Positions 59,583 to 64,000 of a stretch of 64,000 nt of DNA are shown one piece after another (position 1 is the stretch's first letter; every line of letters begins with the position of its first letter). The translations under genes were made by a program, and so were the position numbers. The notes under the pieces were generated by a model. The model was not told the DNA's origin, made no database searches, and was given only the letters and a program-made list of their open reading frames with translations. Origin of the DNA: Cantharellus purpuraceus (lineage: Eukaryota; Basidiomycota; Agaricomycetes; Cantharellales; Hydnaceae). The stretch covers positions 3,844,001-3,908,000 of the forward strand of contig JALBUN010000023.1 of the NCBI GenBank assembly GCA_025174535.1. The letters are read 5' to 3'.

Positions 59583-60735
59583 TACACACTAGGTCTGATG
59601 GGGAGTTGAACCCTAGATCAGAGTTTGGGGTTGGAGTTGGAGTGGGTGTCAGGGTGCATCATGGGGGTCAGAACAGACTTGGCTTCAGCTTATGTGCTGC
59701 ACCCTCACTAATACCTGTGTCTGAGATTTCAGAGATGGAGTACAACTTAGATAGTTTGGATCAGACTTAGGAGCTAGGCATGATTTGATATTCAAACTGG
59801 GGGATGAAGTGTAAATAGGTGTCTTAGTTCACACCATTGCACAGAACTCAACCAAGTGTATTGGTTGGGCAATGTGTTGTACAGTGTGGTAGTTAACTAA
59901 GTTCTATCTACTATAAGTGGACCCACATGTGTACTGGGTCCACTGGCTTACATAATAACTATACATATGCACCCTATGGGTGCATATATCTACCAAGAGG
60001 ACAACATTCCTTAAGGGAATGCTGCATATATCAATTATACTTATATACTATAGTAAGTAAGTACCTTGGGTACTTACACCCTCCCCTTTTTGAATGAGAC
60101 ACAATGTTATGACTATATTCATTAATGCCCAGATCCCCATCCAATCCACTCAGATCCCCACACACATGAAATCTATACTCCATTTGGAAACCATCATGTC
60201 TCCATTTATCTGTCTGATTGTCACAATCAATCTTGTTCATCTGCCTCCAGTTCCAATTGATGCATCAGCATCACCATAGGAACCCAGACATCTGTCCCCG
60301 TTGGACTTGGACATATTCATGTAAGGCCGTCAGCCTCGGAGACCCATCACCAGAGTAATTATTATTAGATTTCAAATATGTATTTAAGTTGCCTGACTGG
60401 GGACTTCATTCCTCAGTTTGAATATCGAATCACACCTAGCTCCTAAGTCCGATCCTAACTATCTAAGTCATACTCCATCCCTGAAATCTCAGACACCGGT
60501 ATTAGTGAGGGTGCAGCACATAAGCTGAAGCCAAGTCCATTCTGACCTCCACAACACACCCCAATTCCCGCTCCAACTCTGATCATCACTCTGACCCAAT
60601 CTCTGACCCCAATTGGACCTAGTGTGTAACACCAAGTCCATTCTGACCCCCACAATGCACCCCGATTCCCACTCTGACTCCAACCATTGACTCCGACCCA
60701 ATCCTCCAATCAGACCTAGTGCATAACACACAATC
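59583..60735. repeat. Inverted pair of retroelement module B flanking an LTR
   Basis: 59583-59806 (plus) and about 60410-60710 (minus) are related copies of one sequence: both hold GGCTTCAGCTTATGTGCTGC and GTCTGAGATTTCAG words. Between them sit the LTR-like unit 59810-60078 and the rest of module B (60100-60400). In the minus-strand copy a segment of about 110 bp with GTCCATTCTGACC is tandemly duplicated (60530-60735). It matches the left-hand module at 1540-2095 but with most CpG sites lost. Confidence 0.55.
59810..60078. mobile_element. Solo-LTR-like unit, 269 bp, TGTAA...TTACA
   Basis: Begins TGTAAATAGG and ends GGTACTTACA, so the outer 5 bp are inverted and the ends are TG...CA as in LTRs. 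Polypurine-like tracts abut both sides (CTGGGGGATGAAG on the left; AAAAAGGGGAGGG on the minus strand on the right). No target duplication flanks it. Perfect small hairpins inside: CAACCAA (59849-59867), AGTGGACCC (59926-59954), ATATGCACCC (59965-59987) and GTAAGTACC (60057-60077), the last one forming the end of the LTR. Confidence 0.55.
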
Positions 60736-60749
60736 TCATTCAGTACTTC

Positions 60750-61505
60750 TTAATCATACAGCTCCTTATGAAGCTGTTCTGATGAGTTGGTGTCCATATG
60801 ATCATCTTGTTCATATGGTTCTGGAGGAGGACAGCTCTCAGTTGTCCCTGATGTGGTTGCAGTATCCTCATCCATTTGAATAGATGAGGAGGATGCAATT
60901 GCTACTGTAGTATCCTGATCAAGTTCATGATTAAGTTGTTCATGACCTAAACACTCAGCAAGACAGCATTTAGCAGCTTTATGAGCTGCTTGGGAGACTC
61001 CCTGAGTCTCCTGCTTTTGCTTACCAACCCTAGTGGGCTGGTTAAAAGCTGCTCCAGAGGCAATGCATTTAGTAAACTCCTCTAATATAGCAGCATGATC
61101 GGGAGTGATGCCTCCTGATCACCCAAACCAGAGCACAAGCTCTAATTCAGTATGTTCTTTGGGGGAGTGATTTCCCCAATCATATGCTACAGTGACTGAA
61201 GCATGAAAGGTGTCACCAAGAGTTGGTGAGAACTTTTGACCACTGGTCAATGATTCCCAGTGGCTGGGATTCTGGAACATAGTCCAGAGGCTCTTCTTGA
61301 ACACAGAAGAACCCTTCTTGGGAGTGGCCTTTTGCAGCCACATCCAGATGTCCACATCGGACAAGTTTATAGTACCATCCAACTCCTGTTGGATGGCCAG
61401 GGGGGCCCCATTAGGGTTTACTTGCCACCCCTGTATGAGGGCAAGTGTGTCTACCAGTGTGGTTGGTAGAGTGACAATAAGACTCACTGACGAGCCAGGA
61501 CACAT
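60750..61505 (-). pseudogene. Unrecognised repeat-borne ORF with one internal TGA
   Basis: From ATG at 61505 the minus strand reads MCPGSSVSLIVTLPTTLVDT and on for 128 residues to a TGA at 61121-61119; the same frame then continues for 122 more residues to TAA at 60752-60750 (LEEFTKCIASGAAFNQPT, CLAECLGHEQLNHELDQ). So one nonsense codon splits a 251-residue protein. The first half has a globular look (GWQVNPNGAPLAIQQ, WMWLQKATPKKGSSVFKKSLW); the second is acidic and Ser/Thr-rich. I do not recognise the family. The first codons lie in module D, and the matching start is also visible in the left-hand copy near 2628, where it now runs into gag. Confidence 0.5.
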
Positions 61506-61549
61506 CAAGGATGTATATCAAACCACTTTGACAGTCCAACTCTGCCAGT

Positions 61550-62050
61550 GTCTTTTCATATCAAGCTTTTAAATAGCACTGCAACTCTCTTTCCACCTCA
61601 GTCTCTATTTCAGGCCATCGATTGTAACTCATGTTTCATCACCATCAATCATTATCAGCCTTCTATTCACACTGATCCTTTCATTATCATTCACATGGCT
61701 TCCAATTCTATTCCTCTCTCCAATATCTCTTCTAATAATACATCACACTGGTCTCTGGACATGGAGGACTATCAAAAATATGCCAAGCTCCATGGGCATG
61801 TTAAGCCACCTCCACATGTCAAAATACTTCCAAAACTCTTTCAACATCCAAGATCCCCACCATGTCTCTCTTATGCCATTGGTGATCCCATATTCTTTCA
61901 CAATTCCATTGAACCATATACATTCCTTGGCATTTCACCTCTATATCATAACACAGATAGAAGAGTTGAATGTGAGGTAGAGTTTCAGTCGCCATCACTG
62001 ACCTATCCTCCCACTTCAATCCAACTTAGGTTACATCATGTCAGGTAAAG
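61550..62050 (+). pseudogene. Module D ORF, right-hand copy
   Basis: The frame starting MASNSIPLSN at 61695 reads WSLDMEDYQKYAKLHGHVK and SYAIGDPIFFHN, nearly the same as the minus-strand frame at 1869-2438. It ends at a TAA (62046-62048) where the other copy has CAA. Several Arg codons of the left-hand copy have become Cys or His here, consistent with C-to-T change at CG sites. Unknown function; possibly an element-encoded protein. Confidence 0.4.
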
Positions 62051-62089
62051 GGACTGAATATCCTTGGAACAGGATACCATATGGAGATG

Positions 62090-63720
62090 GATCACTAAGA
62101 CAATAAGGAGTATTTGTTGTGGATGCTGACTGAAGTCCTCATGTGACTCAGGGTCAACTTACCTTTGGAGCCATAGGGAAGATGGTATTGGTGGATGTTT
62201 CTATTGTTCTTTTATATGACTCACCCCTGTTTCATCTTTTAATTCATTCATACATGACTTACTCATCCTTGTTCTATTTTTGGTTCTTTTATTACTCATC
62301 ACCTCCTATCTGTCGCTTCATTTCTCCATGATTTCCCCATTAGTAGTCAACTTCACACTCTTTGTCAGCTGGCTTGATCAGCATTTCTTGCATCACATCA
62401 CATCATTTGCTCCTTATATTGTGTCATTGTGTCCTGGGGATTTGTATATAAAAGGGCACTAGTTTTTGTTATTTGGAAGACCGGACTTCTAGGGGAGAGG
62501 GGAACAGAAGGGGAACAGAGGGGATAGGAGGAATAGGAGCACATAGGAGGCTCAGGAGGTTGAGGGGGAGGTAGGAAAGCGAGGGGAAATGGTTAGGAGG
62601 GAAGAGGAGAAGCCCCTGTAAGCTCCACACACATCAGATCATTCTCCTATATTTCTTTTATATTTTATTTCGTCATTTTTTCCCTATTGGCTCCACCCCC
62701 CATTTCGTTTTTATCACAAGTTTCTTTCAAATGACACAGAACTTTTATCATGAGTTATTAGCATGCATATCTTGTATAAAACATGCCTAGCTAGATATGC
62801 AATGGACTAGAGAATTTCCTCTCACCTGTTTTTTGTTGACTGTGTCTGAACTATTCGTTTCTGGAATAACTCCAGAACGAACACGTATTTCTACAATCTT
62901 TTGCATACTCTTCCAGAGTATTGCAACATATATTTTAATCCTAGTTTGCAAAGCCTAAGCTCCACTGGTTGATTTTCTATTAAGCATTTACTCTTGTTTG
63001 AGTCATCTGCTCCTGCTCCCTGCTCAAATTGTCAAAATCTAGACGAATATCACACCAGATTTCATCAAACTTTGTAGGAAGATACTACTCAAGTATATCT
63101 TCAATTCAACCATGCATACATCCAGTTCCCATCACTCCCTCTGTCTCTATTCGAAATCTACTCTCCACATACCCCCAGCAAGGCAAAATTATTTTTTCAA
63201 CAGTTTCCACTTTTTGAATCAATCAACAAGTTTTCAGCCAATGCTCTAAAGTCAAAGTCCACGCTCTAAGTCTACACTCTATGCTCTACATCACAATCCA
63301 TCAGCTCTACACTGAGGTAAAGCACCTTGGTTCAATGATCAGATTTCCCTCCGCCACTGAGAGGTTGCATCTCCTGAAACCAGCTTTCACATACGTCTCA
63401 ACTGGGCTCCCCATCATCCTCCAGTCACAGAGCACGATCAACCATCTTGCCAGAAAGTCCCAGAGTGCAATCTACTATCTTGACTGTCCTTTTCACTCCC
63501 CATCATCCTCCAATCACAGAGCACTATAAATTGGCTCAACAGCACCCTCTTCTTTCACCCTCACCAGACACAGAGCACTATTGCACTTGCTGATTACCCA
63601 GTACTACCCCTTGGCTTGACAGTTCTTTGGCATGCTGAACAACTGCATTACACACCATCTGTTTGCTAGGACCGTTGTGTGCAGGCTTATAGGATCTATT
63701 CCATAAGCAAACTGACATCA
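62090..63720 (+). repeat. LTR-like module A (right copy), split by an insertion
   Basis: Same order as 390-1200: GGATCACTAAGACAATAAGG at the start, a TATATAAAAGGG promoter core near 62446, CTCTAAGTCTACACTCTATG repeats and CAGAGCAC repeats, ending near TAAGCAAACTGACA. The unit is broken at 62476-63215 by element E. Many CG sites of the left copy are TG or CA here. The sequence TGTTATCAGC just past the end could be a worn primer-binding site of tRNA-Met type (TGGTATCAGAGC in other elements), but this is weak. Confidence 0.55.
62476..63215 (+). mobile_element. Element E, copy 2, inserted in LTR-like module A
   Basis: The left-hand copy of module A is uninterrupted here (CTTTGGAATCAATCAAC at 810-827), so these 740 bp are an insertion. 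The flanks TTTGGA and TTTTGA suggest a target duplication of about six bases with one change. It starts with a GGGGAACAG/GGAGG-rich purine tract, contains TCTTGTATAAAACATGCCTAGCT and ends in AAAATTATTTTTTCAAC. Non-coding. No terminal inverted repeats were seen; a short retroposed element is possible. Confidence 0.55.
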
Positions 63721-64000
63721 TGTTATCAGCATGAGCCAGCAGAGTCATTCTCTTGATGACTCTGTGCATTGGTATAGTCTGTTCTGTGAATGGCATGGCC
63801 AATGCCTTTTTATGGAGCGATACAAACTCTGGAGTGTCTGTATTGCAGCAAACCAGTCTGCTGTTAAGTGCTGAAAACTCAGAGTTTAAAGGAGTAGCTG
63901 GTGTTCGGATACTAGTGAGGAAGGGGATGGGACTTTACTGTTCCAGTTCAACTGGAGACAGATGGGGACAAATAACTATTGAGTCGGATTGAGTGGACTT
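63721..64000. other. Unassigned sequence at window end
   Basis: No feature could be assigned. Short open frames on both strands (one plus-strand frame has the look of a retroelement protein, SVNGMANAFLWSDTNSGVSVLQ) are too short to place. The element continues past the window edge. Confidence 0.3.

Overview
The window looks like nuclear DNA of a mushroom-forming basidiomycete (Agaricomycetes). Its genes are cut by many short GT-AG introns (about 48-75 nt). It carries Ty3/Gypsy-type retroelement debris and several copies of a large DUF6535 membrane protein, a family that is expanded in Agaricomycete genomes. No bacterial signals (Shine-Dalgarno operons, CRISPR arrays) are present. The species cannot be named from the sequence alone.

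Layout. 1-8260 is repeat-rich: a rearranged retroelement whose gag gene is split by an inversion, a run of about 21 short hairpins (3652-4407), a decayed minus-strand Gypsy pol gene carrying an AT-rich insertion with an 8-bp target duplication (6081-6640), and a fragment of a DUF6535 gene. 9207-12450 is intact DUF6535 gene A. 14053-24100 is a compact housekeeping block: carnitine O-acetyltransferase, mitochondrial inner membrane peptidase 1, a GGC1-type mitochondrial carrier, mitochondrial ribosomal protein L1 and a probable single-pass surface protein. 26060-29309 is DUF6535 gene B (minus strand). 31645-42974 is a very large neurofibromin/IRA-type Ras GTPase-activating protein. 44897-50239 is a SET3-type PHD-finger plus SET-domain protein. 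51208-58543 is a head-to-head pair of DUF6535 genes, C (frameshifted) and D (intact), forming a palindrome of about 7.3 kb. 58600-64000 is a second repeat cluster that shares its modules with the first 2.6 kb, but in another order and almost stripped of CpG.

How the parts relate. Four neighbouring genes (14-22 kb) serve mitochondrial or acetyl-carnitine metabolism. The RasGAP and the SET3-like protein are signalling and chromatin genes. The DUF6535 genes share a four-exon structure, similar upstream modules and related 3' flanks, so they were copied as whole units. They sit at the borders of the conserved blocks. Their function is unknown.

The most notable observations are the hairpin array, the strong CpG loss in one of two paired retroelement copies together with CGA-to-TGA-type stops, the inversion inside gag, the MITE-like insertion, and the multi-copy DUF6535 system with its portable promoter module. 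All gene models are from hand splicing. Frames were checked arithmetically for the DUF6535 genes, CAT, IMP1, GGC1 and MRPL1, and only in part for IRA and SET3.
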